In this document: piece after piece, positions 21,282 through 31,320 of the stretch
How the letters are laid out: every line of letters starts with the position of its first letter
Position numbering within the stretch: the stretch's first letter is position 1
Assembly: GCA_938015455.1 (NCBI GenBank)
Contig: CALLPL010000004.1
Coordinates: forward strand, 1 to 64,000
Source of the DNA: an uncultured Candidatus Altimarinota bacterium
GTDB taxonomy: Bacteria; Patescibacteriota; Gracilibacteria; BD1-5; UBA6164
Length of the DNA stretch: 64,000 nt
Reading direction: 5' to 3'
Translations under genes and position numbers: made by a program
Notes under the pieces: model-generated
What the model was told of the DNA's origin: nothing
What the model saw: only the letters and a program-made list of their open reading frames with translations
The model's database searches: none

Positions 21282-22166
21282 ATGAAATACCTAGAAAAAA
21301 ATAAAAACATAACGGAATTCTCAAATTTTCGTACACCAGCTAGAGCGAAATACTTTTTTGAAGTATCTTCGAGAAGTGACATCGAGAAGGTGTATCAAAT
21401 ATGCGCTTGGGCGAAGTCAGAAGGTGTTTCCATACTGTTTATAAGTGGAGGCACGAACATGCTTTTTGCTTTTGAGGAATATGATGGAGTGGTAATTAGA
21501 AATGTACTTGTATGATGGAATTATGATAGTGAGACACATATATTAGAAACATGTTCTGCTGAGAGCATATGGGAGATAGCAGAAGATTTAGAAAAAAAAC
21601 ATAATCAGGACTTGTGGCATAGATTTATATGACTTCCAGGAAGTATTGCAGGTGCAGTATATGGAAATGCTTGATGCTTTGGACTTGAGACAGAGAATAA
21701 CTTCGTATCATGTGAGGTATTGAACTTAGAAACAGGAGCCATAGAAATAATTTTAAAAGAGAACATGTGGTTTTCTTACAGAAGCTCAAGGCTGAAGGAG
21801 GAAAAAAAATACTTTATTATATCTGCATGCTTTGATCTTTCGGAAAAAGTAGAGAAATACCATTCAGATGTTGATAATATAGACTTTCGCGAGAATAAAC
21901 AACCAAATGGCATGAGCTGTGGGAGTTTTTTTAAAAATCCTAGTAGAGAACAATCGGCTTGATACTTGATCGAACAAGTATGACTTAAGGGCTATAAGAT
22001 TGGAGGAGCATACTTTTCTGAAAAACATGCAAATTTTTTGATGCATGATGGACAAGGAGTTTTTGGTGATATGATTGATCTTATAAAACTAGCGCAAAGT
22101 AAAGTGAGAGTCAAATTTAATATTGAACTTGAGAACGAAGTACAAATAATTACTAATAAAAAATAA
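21282..22166 (+). CDS. murB: UDP-N-acetylenolpyruvoylglucosamine reductase
   Basis: A 294-residue FAD enzyme making UDP-MurNAc for peptidoglycan. It shows the FAD-binding I-S-G-G-T-N-M-L (usually G-G-S-N), [15 protein letters not shown], the Y-R-S-S active-site patch, G-S-F-F-K-N-P with the catalytic Ser, G-Y-K-I-G-G-A and a C-terminal L-E-N-E-V with the catalytic Glu. The start is 2 bases after uvrA. Its TAA overlaps the next ATG (TAATG). Its presence indicates that the cell completes at least part of peptidoglycan synthesis. Confidence 0.95.
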
Positions 22167-22879
22167 TGAGTGAAACAATGCGTCTTCAAAAATATATGAG
22201 TCAAGCAGGTATATGTTCTCGAAGAAAAGCTGAAGAATATATAGAAAAAGGGCAAGTTTTCATTAATGGAGAAAAAGCACAAATAGGTCAATCTGTAGAT
22301 CCTGATAATGACAGTGTAACACTCTGAAAGTGAGCAGAACTCTCTCAGCAAAAATATGTCTACTATAAATACAATAAGCCACGTGGGATTGAAACAACCT
22401 GTGCTCAAAAATGAGGAGAATCTATTATAGATGTTATTGATATCAGAGAGAGGGTGTTTCCTGTTGGGAGATTAGATAAAGAAACAACCGGTTTAATCCT
22501 TCTCACGAACGATGGACGAATGACAAACTACCTCACGCATCCACGCTATGAGCATGAGAAACAATATATAGTAGAAACTTTTGGTTCTATTAGTGATGAG
22601 CAGCTTACTCAGATGGCAAGCTGAGTCGAAGTACTTTGAAGGAAAACAAAAGAGAGTGAGGTTGAAAGAAAGGCTGCAGGAAAGTTTTCTATCATACTTA
22701 CAGAGTGAAGAAATAGACAAATTAGACGCATGGTTGAATCTGTTGGGAGTAAAATAAAAAAACTAAAGCGTATAAGAATTGAAAATATCACTATTGATGG
22801 ACTGAGAGAGTGAGAATACAAAAACCTCTCTTCTGGAGAAAAGCAGGAGCTTTTTAAGATACTAGAGCTTGATCTCTAA
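22166..22879 (+). CDS. Pseudouridine synthase, RsuA/RluB/RluE/RluF family
   Basis: A 237-residue enzyme. An N-terminal S4 RNA-binding domain ([18 protein letters not shown]) is followed by the catalytic domain with the nucleophile Asp in [10 protein letters not shown], then L-L-T-N-D-G, and the C-terminal G-R-N-R-Q-I-R-R-M. The target is probably a 23S or 16S rRNA uridine; the exact subfamily cannot be fixed by eye, though L-D-K-E-T-T-G-L resembles RluB/RluE/RluF. It is coupled to murB by TAATG and ends 2 bases from the convergent gene. Confidence 0.9.
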
Positions 22880-22881
22880 TT

Positions 22882-23565
22882 TTATTTCGAAGCCCCTTTA
22901 ATAATAAGAATTTCTTTTCGGAGGTTTAGGGCAATATTTTTAAAATAGATTTGCATCTCTGCTTCTGAGTTAAATTTCAGATTTTTGAATGCCTTTATCT
23001 TATTATTTTCAACTCGAATCCTATCAAGACTTTTGATGATAAGCTTTTCAGACTCTGTGAGATTGTTTTTTTGTGAGAGAATAGCTGTGATTTTTGTTGT
23101 TAGATCATCAAGGATATTTGATATTCTTTTGCCAACTCAAATATATTCTTGCTGCACGGTTTGAATTTTTAGCTCGTGTATCTTCTGCCTTTCAGTGAGA
23201 TATACTTTTACGCGACTATTGAGTATTTTTATATCAGCAACAATACTGAGCATAACTCCTTCTACAGTTCCTGGATTTACTTGCTTATTCTGTATCATTT
23301 CAAGGGCAACAAGCATGTCGTCAAGAATGATATTAGTATCTCGCATCATTGGAGTAGTTCATCTGGTATGAATTTTATAGACATTATTGATGTCTTCTTT
23401 ATATTTGAGAACATAGTTTTGTAAGAGTTTTGCCTCTGATTTATGCTGTTTTGATACATCGAAGTAATTTGAACTTATGGAAAGACTCTCACTATATTTT
23501 AAGGCAAAAACAGAATTTGCACTCAGTATGAATACAGATATGATGATGAATAGAAGTTTTTTCAT
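22882..23565 (-). CDS. Exported helical protein (227 aa), unknown
   Basis: It begins with a clear signal peptide (M-K-K-L-L-F-I-I-I-S-V-F-I-L-S-A-N-S-V-F-A, cleavage after about residue 21). The mature part is almost entirely helical and charged, with repeated Lys/Ile/Glu patterns and no Cys, suggesting a secreted or envelope coiled-coil protein. There are few TGA codons. It is convergent with the pseudouridine synthase (2-base gap) and divergent from dinG (90 bases). The family is not recognised. Confidence 0.7.
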
Positions 23566-23655
23566 AAAAAAGAATCATATTAATAGATGCTATTATAGAA
23601 TTCTTGAGTGCATTGCAAAATGTTTTATGTGATTTGTTTTATATTTTCAAATACT

Positions 23656-26283
23656 ATGTTTATCGTTCTTGATCTTGAAACTACAGGACTATCCCCGAGA
23701 GAGGATACTATTATTGAATGTGCTTTTATAAAGATTAATAGAGAAACTTTTCGAGAGGAGTCTAGATTTACGACGTATATAAATCCAGAGAGAGAGATCC
23801 CCGGACTTATATCACAAATAACAAACATTTTTCATAAGGATGTTGAAGATGCCCCAATATTTGAACAGGTACTTGATGAAATTCAGGATTTCATAGAATG
23901 ATTCCCACTCATCTGACATAATGTGTCTTTTGATATTCGTTTTTTGGAGTCTCACGGAGTAGACTGTTCTAAAAATCCTCCCATTGATACTTTTTTTCTC
24001 GCAAATTTTTTATGCTATAAGTTAAAGTCCCTGAATCTGGGATACTTATGTGAATCTTTTGATATAAAGCTAGATAATGCTCACAGGGCTATTGATGATG
24101 CTCTTGCAACCGTTCTTGTCTTTCAAAAACTTATAGAAAAACTACAATCGTTTGAGGCTAAATTTAAAGAAGTCTTTTATTACTACTTTTCTCTCTGCCA
24201 AGATACAGGGGTCCGTATCTTAAGAGATGAGTATTTGAAGAAATGAAAGAAGCTTTTATGAGAAGAAGATATAGTAGGAAGCTATATTCTAGGATTAAAG
24301 AAGAACTATTCCTCAGTGGAGAAGATGTCTCATACCAAAGATGCGATTGATATACAGAGTTTTCTAGATGAGATTGATGATTTTGAAGTTCGTGATAGTC
24401 AAAAGCAGATGCTTTCCAAGGTCGATGAAACCTTTCAAAAGTGAAAAAGGATACTTATAGAGGCTCCAACGGGGATATGAAAGACTTTTGCTTATCTATT
24501 GCCTGCTTTAAAGTATTCTCTACGTTTTAACGAAGCAGTTCATATTTCTACGAGTACAAAAGCTCTTCAAGATCAAATTTACTATAAAGATCTCACATTT
24601 CTCAGAGAAGTTTTCCCTCATGTATTTTCTTTTACAAAATTAAAGTGAAAACGGAATTACCTCTGAGTATCATCATTTCTAAGTTTTTTGGAATCTGCTG
24701 AAATACAAAGCCCAGCAAGAATAGGGTTTATATTAAAAATATATTTGTGGAGTTTAGAGAGTGATTTCGGTGAACTTGACGAATTAGATTATTACGGTGA
24801 AGAGTGGAGTTATCTTTCAGATATAAATGCTTGAGACGCGTATGTCTTTGATGCAGGAAATATATACAAAGAGTCAGAGTTTGCTTTCCGTGCAAGAAAG
24901 AGAGCGAAGCAGGCAAATATTGTGGTTACGAATAACCATATTCTTTTTCAGGATATGTCATCCGAGTGAAGTCTTCTGTGAGGGGTGAAAAATCTAGTTT
25001 TAGACGAAGCGCATTCACTCGAAGATATAGTTACAAACTCTCTTAAGAAAACTTTTTCCTTTCAGATTTTACAAAAAACTTTTCAAAAAATAGAAAAGAA
25101 AATATGAAAGTATAAAATATCAGACAGTGATATACTCACAAAAAAGCAACATATTCTCTTTGATTGTGCAGAACTTTTCTCTGTATTTGAAGGGGCAGTT
25201 TTTGAAAAGTTTTCACTTGATGCAAAATATAAAAGCCTTTCTTTGAAAGACATGTTTTTTGAGGATAGGCCAGAAGTTCAGATACTTGATCAGAAGATTA
25301 TTCTTGGACTAAAAGGCCTTCAGCAAGATATTGCAAACTTAGGGGATGATGTTGCTTTACTTTTTTCTAGAGAATTGCAGGAGATTAACTTTATGATAGA
25401 GTTTCTTTGAAATATAGGTTGAAGTAGGGATTGTGACAAGTATATCTATTATCTCAGCCATGATAATGACCGAGGGACACAGATTCATTATACATTACTT
25501 AGGCCTTGATCATTTTTGGATGAATATCTATGGTCAAGGCTTGAGAGTGTTGTTCTTACAAGCGCAACTCTTCAGATGGGAGGAAGTTTTTGATATATAC
25601 AGAAAATGTTGCAAGTAGAAGAATTTGAGACTCTCACACTTGACTCAGATTTTGATTATAAAAAACAAGCGCTCGTATTTATTCCTCAAGATCTTGGAAG
25701 CGTAAAACATAATTTACCTCAGGTATTAAAGTTTCTAGAGGCTTTCTTTTTTATTGTCAGGGGGCAAACTCTTGTTCTCTTCACAGCATTTTCTGTTATC
25801 AGAGAGGTCTTTAGTACACTTAAGATTCGTTTACAGCAAGACGATATTCACCTTCTCGCACAGTCTATAAGTGGGAGTAAAAATAAGCAAATTGACTTCT
25901 TTAAGGCACATTCAGAAAACTCTATTCTCTTGTGAACGGATACTTTTTGGGAAGGAATAGATATCCCAGGAAGAGATCTAAGATATTTAGTGATTCATAA
26001 GATCCCATTTAGTGTCCCATCGGATCCTATATTTACTGCTCGATCATCTTTGTTTCAAGATAGTTTTGCTGATTATGCAATACCAAAATCTATTCTAAAA
26101 CTCAAACAAGGTTTTGGAAGGCTTGTGCGAAGTAAGGATGATACTGGTATTATAGTATTTTTAGATGATAGAATTAACACTACTATTTGGGGAAAAAAGT
26201 TCTTCGAGGCTTTTCCTAAGGACATAAAAGTACGCTACTGATCGACACAAAAACTTATAGAGCTTTTACAGGGAAATACATAA
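23656..26283 (+). CDS. dinG: DnaQ-like exonuclease fused to DinG-type DNA helicase
   Basis: An 875-residue two-domain protein. Residues 1-165 are a DEDD 3'-5' exonuclease: F-I-V-L-D-L-E-T-T-G-L at the start, G-H-N-V-S-F-D-I-R-F-L, and H-R-A-I-D-D-A. The rest is an XPD/DinG superfamily 2 helicase with P-loop A-P-T-G-I-G-K-T (residues 270-277, second Gly = TGA), D-E-A-H at 450-453, T-S-A-T-L-Q and a late Q-G-F-G-R-L-V-R. The four-Cys iron-sulphur cluster of XPD is not evident, as in Firmicutes DinG. I chose the ATG at 23656, which starts the exonuclease motif; the in-frame ATG at 23620 would only add an unrelated leader. Confidence 0.9.
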
Positions 26284-26373
26284 AGAAAATTTTTCTCCCA
26301 ATGTAAAGAGCTTTTTATGGATTATTTATAGTCTTTGTGCTATCATAGGTATGTTATAACTCATATATTATCT

Positions 26374-27237
26374 ATGGCAGGCAACAAAGATAACTCTTCA
26401 CCACAAGAGGACTTCAATACACAGAATATTTTTGATGAATTTACGGAGTCCCAGGATATTGGAGATGAAGTAAAAAAAGTTGAAGCGTTAGCGGAAAAAG
26501 ATGTTTACTATTATCTTAAAAAACTTTCAAGATTTTTCTTAGTATGTAACACCTTACTATTTTTAGGTGTTATTTTCTCAGTTATATATGTGTATATCCA
26601 AGATTCAGAAGATAAGAGAGAGTATAGTCTTCTCTCTCCTATTTGTTCTTTATTCCTATGAAAGTGAGAAATTTGAGGAGGCAGCTGTTATGGTGTCGCG
26701 TGAGTCTTACAAGAATACAGAGAAAAAGTTGATAGTGAATCAAGCATTCAGGCAGAAAAAATTCTTCCTCTTTTATGAGAAGTATATGCACTTGAAAACT
26801 TTAATTTTTCTAAAAGAGCATCCTTCCTATTACAGAAGACAGAGGAGCGCTTAATGACTATAGAAATCCTTTCAGCATTTGATGAATTAAAGACAAAGTT
26901 TGCTCCAAGGGATAAATCAGAAATAAGCTGTTATAACGTTTCTATTTCAAGTGTTAATAATATGCTTGTAAGTTGTGATATATATTCATCTGACTGGGAT
27001 AGTAGCATAGCTAATTTAGAAGATGGGAGCATATCTTCTAATTCTTGATGAGGAACTTCTATTTCACGAGCAAGTAGCTTCATTGACTTTCTAGAAAACT
27101 ACTCAGAGTCTCCATTTAATATTCTTGATAAACCATGAATTCTTACAGTTGAAAATGTTCAGAATTGACCTTATACAAGAAAAACAACTATACAACTCCA
27201 GCTCCAATACAGTAGACTCTCAGATTTACCACTTTAA
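26374..27237 (+). CDS. Single-span membrane protein of the pilus block (287 aa)
   Basis: The N-terminal ~55 residues are acidic and cytoplasmic, followed by one transmembrane segment (residues ~58-82, L-S-R-F-F-L-V-C-N-T-L-L-F-L-G-V-I). The ~200-residue outer part begins with a Gly-rich stretch containing several TGA codons. Position directly before the PilO-like gene and pilB suggests a type IV pilus alignment or assembly component, perhaps a PilN-like partner, but I see no sequence motif to prove it. The ATG at 26374 is preferred over an upstream one at 26335 that would add a His/Tyr-rich leader. Confidence 0.6.
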
Positions 27238-27245
27238 AAGCCACC

Positions 27246-28493
27246 ATGAAGCTCACAAAACGAATGAAAAGCTCATTGATTCAAGTAACGATTACTCATG
27301 CCTTTTTACTGTGTACTTTTATATGAGTGATTTTGCTGTTTTCGGTCCCTCGAATAAATGCTATAGAGGAGCAGAAAGAAGAGCTTGTTGAAAAGTACGA
27401 ACATTTAAAGAGAATCCAATGAGAATGACTTTCTTATGGTGATCTTAAAACAGAGTCATCCAAAGCAGGTGGACAAGACAATTATACTAAAATATTATTA
27501 GGAAAAGTAGATAAAGAGTTTTATAATAGTCATTTTCTTAATACCTGAGGAAAGAGTTATTCGGATTTCCTAGAAGATATAGAAGCAGAAATCCTAACTA
27601 CTAAAAATGGAGAAGAGTATAAGCAGAGAGAAGATATATTTAATAAAATTTTACCGTACTATACTTCTAATGAAGGCTTAAGTGGTGACTGACTTACGGA
27701 CTTCCACTTTGTTAACTATGTAGAAAAGTTACTGTATACTTTTAACCTACAATCGGAGTGAGACATATGAGTTGGAAAAATTGAAAGAGTTAACAAGGAT
27801 GAAATCAAGGAATCTCTCCTTGAGGAAGATATCTATAAAATTCCACTAAACTTTAGAATAACGTGACGAAAATGAGATACGTTTGAGTTTTTACACTTTT
27901 TAGAGAATGTAGGATCAATAATTATAGAAGATGAGAAGACAAAGGTTTACGAGGATGACTTTATTAAGAGAATATTCCAATGAGACGAAGCAAAGGAGGG
28001 ATATAATATATACACTCGTCAAATAGTTGATATTGAATCTTTGACATTTTGAGAGTACCCAGATTCATCCTCTATTAAGAATGAACAAGACTTTATAGAT
28101 CGAATGAAATGAGAACAATCACGTGAAAAAGTAGAATTAGGTATTTTGGTAAACTTTTATGTTGCGGGTCTTCCTTGATACAAAATGGAGTGATATGTTA
28201 CTGACTTTCTACTAACTTATGACGCTCTTTTAAAAGAAATACTCTCAACTCAAAATAAATACAAGGCGCAAGTTTATGATCTCTCAGAAGGAAGACAAAT
28301 ACAGGCTGTATCTACTTTAGAATCCCTCATTCGTTCACTAAATTCTCTTGATGAAGACATATTAGACATACGAAAAGAACTGGCTAAGCGCGAAAATATA
28401 GAGGAACTCTACGATGATGTAGTTTGATACAATAAACAGTTGATGCAAATAGAAAAGAAATACATGCAACAAAAAGACTTACTAATAAAATAA
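27246..28493 (+). CDS. PilO-like type IV pilus assembly membrane protein (415 aa)
   Basis: A short basic N-terminus (M-K-L-T-K-R-M-K-S-S), one transmembrane segment (residues ~13-36), then a coiled coil (E-E-Q-K-E-E-L-V-E-K-Y-E-H-L) and two alpha/beta halves. The stretch I-P-L-N-F-R-I-T-G followed by F-E-F-L-H-F-L-E-N-V has the look of PilO's ferredoxin-like domain. A second coiled coil closes the protein (residues ~370-415). PilO links the inner-membrane pilus motor to the outer parts. The protein is about twice as long as a typical PilO. It sits 8 bases before pilB. Confidence 0.65.
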
Positions 28494-28500
28494 TTATTCT

Positions 28501-29769
28501 ATGGATTACTCAAGCAGTCTCGAAGAGCTAAAAAATCTCGTATATAAAGGTGATAATATCCAAAAGATATGTGATACTATTATTTTGACAGCCGTATTAG
28601 GAGATGCTTCAGATATTCATGTAGAGCCTCTTAGTTCATATGTAAGACTTCGATATCGTATTGATGGTGAAATGAGAGAGGTTCTTGAATATCAATCATT
28701 CCTTCATACATGAGTTATTGCTCGTTTTAAAATTCTTTCTGAACTTAAGATTGATGAATCACGTATTCCTCAAGATGGACGAATAAGTCAAACAATCGAT
28801 GCAAGGCCTCTTGATCTGAGAGTTTCAACTCTTCCTACGGTTCATGGTGAGAAGATAGTTATGCGTATAGTAGATAAGAGTAAAAAAATCCCAAAACTTG
28901 ACCAACTTGGAATTGAGTGAAAGAATCTAAATCTTCTTAAAAAAGCTATAGCGCTTCCAAATGGTGTTATTTTGACGAGTTGACCAACATGATCATGAAA
29001 ATCAACAACGCTCTATTCTATTTTAACTATATTAAACAATTCTAGTATTAATATAATGACGCTTGAAGATCCTGTCGAGAATCAAGTGGACGGTATTAGT
29101 CAGAGTCAAGTAAAGCCAGGGATTGGTTATTCTTTTGCAAATGGACTACGTACGGCACTCAGGCAAGACCCTGATATTATCATGGTATGAGAAATGCGAG
29201 ACAAAGAGACAGTTGATATTGCTATCGAAGCATCTCTTACAGGTCATTTAGTTTTGTCTACGATACATACAAATAATGCTTCTGAAACAATCACAAGAAT
29301 ACTCAATATGTGAGTTCAACCGTTTTTGATACCGGCATCACTGAATATTATTATTGCCCAAAGACTTGTAAAAAAATTATGTCCACATTGTAAGCAAAAG
29401 CTCGGGCTCAATGATATAGATAAAGAAACATTGAAGGATATAAAACATTCTCTTTCGATCACCCCAAAAGATGAGTTAAGTTCGAGGGTAGGAGTGGATA
29501 TCTTGAAAGCTCCAGTATTCTATAAACCTAAAGGGTGTGATAAGTGTGAAGAAAACGGATACAAGTGAAGAGTTGGTTTATATGAAATGTTAGAAATTAC
29601 CCCAGGTGTTAAAGAGATGGTTTTAAGAGGTGATTCAGCATATAATATTAATAAGCAAGCAATCATAGATGGTATGATATCATTAGAACAAGATGGTATA
29701 ATTAAAGCACTACAATGACATACTAGTCTGGAAGAAGTTTATAGGGTTTCTAAGTCTCAGAATCAGTAA
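28501..29769 (+). CDS. pilB: Type IV pilus extension ATPase, PilB/GspE family (short form)
   Basis: A 422-residue secretion ATPase. It contains H-V-E-P and R-Y-R-I-D-G-E-M of the N2 domain, P-loop S-G-P-T-G-S-G-K-S at residues 160-168 with all three glycines encoded TGA, the Asp box L-E-D-P-V-E, the His box and Walker B ([14 protein letters not shown]), and a C-x-x-C ... C-x-x-C zinc site (C-P-H-C; C-D-K-C). It lacks the N1 (MshEN) domain of ~550-residue homologues. It powers pilin polymerisation at the inner membrane with PilC, the next gene. Confidence 0.95.
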
Positions 29770-29787
29770 TTTTTTATTAAAATTTTT

Positions 29788-30960
29788 ATGGAAGATATAA
29801 TTATATTACAAGAGGAAGAGGGGCAAAAAAAGTCTCTTGATGAGAAGATCTTAAGTTCTAACAGTACTCAGGATACAGGATCGTTTATGGACCGCATTAA
29901 CTCCTTATTTCAGGGCTTCTTAAAGATAAAAACAAAAGAGAAGCTTGTTTTCTATAGGCTTATGGCAACCATGCTCAATGCGGGAATGTCAATTATTAAA
30001 TGAATAAGTGTCATTGAAAAACAAGAAAAGAATCCTCGTTTTAAAAACATACTTTCTGATATGCTGCTTTGACTTAAGCAGTGAAAGAACCTTTCTGAAT
30101 GTATGGATGAATATCCTTGAGCTTTTTCTCAGGCTGAAATATGAGTTATTCGTTCATGAGAAAAAACTTGAAAACTTAATGAAGTTATGCTCTCGCTTGC
30201 TGACCAAGTTGAAAAAGTTGCATCTGTTTCAGGAAAACTTAAATCAGCACTACTCTATCCAGCAATGATTATGTTGGTTGTATTCGGGGTTGTGTTTATT
30301 ATGATGACGGTTGTTGTGCCAAGACTCCTTGATATATTTGAAGATAAATCGTCACTCCCAGCGTCGACGAATGCTCTTATCTTTTTATCAAATGTTTTTG
30401 TAAATTATTGGTATGTTATGATAACAATAGTCGTTTTTGTTTATTTTTGAATAACATATTGGAGGAAAACACCAAATTGAAAATATAATTATGATAAATT
30501 CCTCCTTCACATACCCGTTCTCTGAACGGTAGTTCAAAAAGTAGTTCTTTCTAAATTTTCACGTGTTTTTTCTGGGCTTATGCTGTCAGGGGTTTCAATA
30601 GTAGAATCACTAAAGATAGTTGCAGATGCTGTATGAAATGAGGTATATAGGCAAAGGATACTTCTTTTGCTTGAAGATGTACGACAATGAATGAAGATGT
30701 GAGAGTCCTTAGAGTGAGATAAACTCTTCCCTGATATTATGGTGCAGATGATTCAAGTATGAGAAAAATCTGCAAAGCTAGACTCAACAATCATTAAAGT
30801 AGCTGACTTTTATGATGAACAAGTTGATAATATGGCCACAACTATCAATAAACTTCTCGAACCATTCATAATAGTATTCCTTGCGGTTGTTGTTGGCTTT
30901 ATAGCTATTGCTATCATGCAACCAATCATGAATCTTGCAGATACAGTAGCAAATAGCTAG
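29788..30960 (+). CDS. pilC: Type IV pilus inner-membrane platform protein, PilC/GspF family
   Basis: A 390-residue protein with two GspF domains, each with the motif of a helical bundle (F-Y-R-L-M-A-T-M-L-N-A-G-M-S; F-S-R-V-F-S-G-L-M-L-S-G-V-S) and three long hydrophobic spans (about residues 150-180, 205-235 and 355-380). The final P-I-M-N-L-A is typical of the family. It starts 18 bases after pilB and ends before a strong terminator, so it is the last gene of the block. No pilin, PilT or PilM gene is in the window. Confidence 0.94.
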
Positions 30961-30985
30961 GATACAATTCGATGAGTTTAGGTCT

Positions 30986-31020
30986 AAAAAACTTCTATTT
31001 TTAAAAAATAGAAGTTTTTT
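30986..31020 (+). terminator. Intrinsic terminator of the pilus block
   Basis: AAAAAACTTCTATTTTT is followed after one base by its exact complement AAAAATAGAAGTTTTTT. The stem is AT-rich with a CTTC/GAAG core, and the closing T-run doubles as part of the stem. It could also work on the minus strand, where nothing nearby needs it. Confidence 0.85.
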
Positions 31021-31107
31021 ACTGTGAAGAATAAGTGAAAACAAGCCGTCACTGGTTGATTTACTTAGCGAAAGCTATACTATTTGACACGTTAGTTATT
31101 TGGTCAT

Positions 31108-31136
31108 TAACATGATCTGAATTTAAATAGTATATT
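31108..31136 (+). promoter_or_regulatory. Candidate promoter of the S-layer gene
   Basis: TTAACA (31108-31113), a 17-base spacer, TATATT (31131-31136). An alternative -35, TTGACA, lies at 31084-31089 but has no good -10 at the right distance. Transcription from here would give a leader of about 180 bases carrying the 22-bp hairpin. Confidence 0.4.
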
Positions 31137-31188
31137 ATGTTAATATATTAATTTTAAGTTTTAAAAACCTTTGTAAGTTTTTGTTTAG

Positions 31189-31244
31189 CACAACTAGGGG
31201 AGAAAGTATTTTATAGTTTTAGAATATTTTCTCCCCTAGTTGTG
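31189..31244 (+). promoter_or_regulatory. 22-bp stem-loop in the S-layer mRNA leader
   Basis: The arm 31189-31210 (CACAACTAGGGGAGAAAG...) pairs with 31223-31244 (...TTCTCCCCTAGTTGTG) with one G-U pair, around a 12-base loop. No T-run follows, so it is not a terminator. It lies about 75 bases before the ATG of an abundant surface protein. A 5' stabilising hairpin or a protein or RNA control site is the likely role. A degenerate copy of its first bases (CAACTTAGGG) follows at about 31251. Confidence 0.75.
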
Positions 31245-31320
31245 CGCATACAACTTAGGGTTAAGGCTTTAACCGTTCAATGTGAGTGAATTGTGTTTAT
31301 TTTTGTAACTCGTATACACT

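Larger units (their letters stand above)
30961..31320. other. Regulatory gap between pilC and the S-layer gene
   Basis: 360 bases without a coding frame. In order it holds the pilC terminator (30986-31020), a candidate promoter region containing TTGACA at 31084 and TTAACA at 31108, a 22-bp stem-loop (31189-31244), and about 75 bases of AT-rich leader with a small palindrome (GGTTAAGGCTTTAACC) before the S-layer ATG. No Shine-Dalgarno sequence is visible. Confidence 0.7.

Noticed and set aside
23620-23655. Upstream in-frame ATG as start of the DinG protein
   Set aside because: It adds a hydrophobic leader before F-I-V-L-D-L-E-T-T-G, which is where the exonuclease domain normally begins; 23656 is the better start.
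3099-30960. Apparent pseudogenes or frameshifts: genes broken into many short pieces
   Set aside because: Every break is a TGA codon at a position where Gly fits, often an invariant Gly. Frames continue without shifts and end in TAA or TAG.
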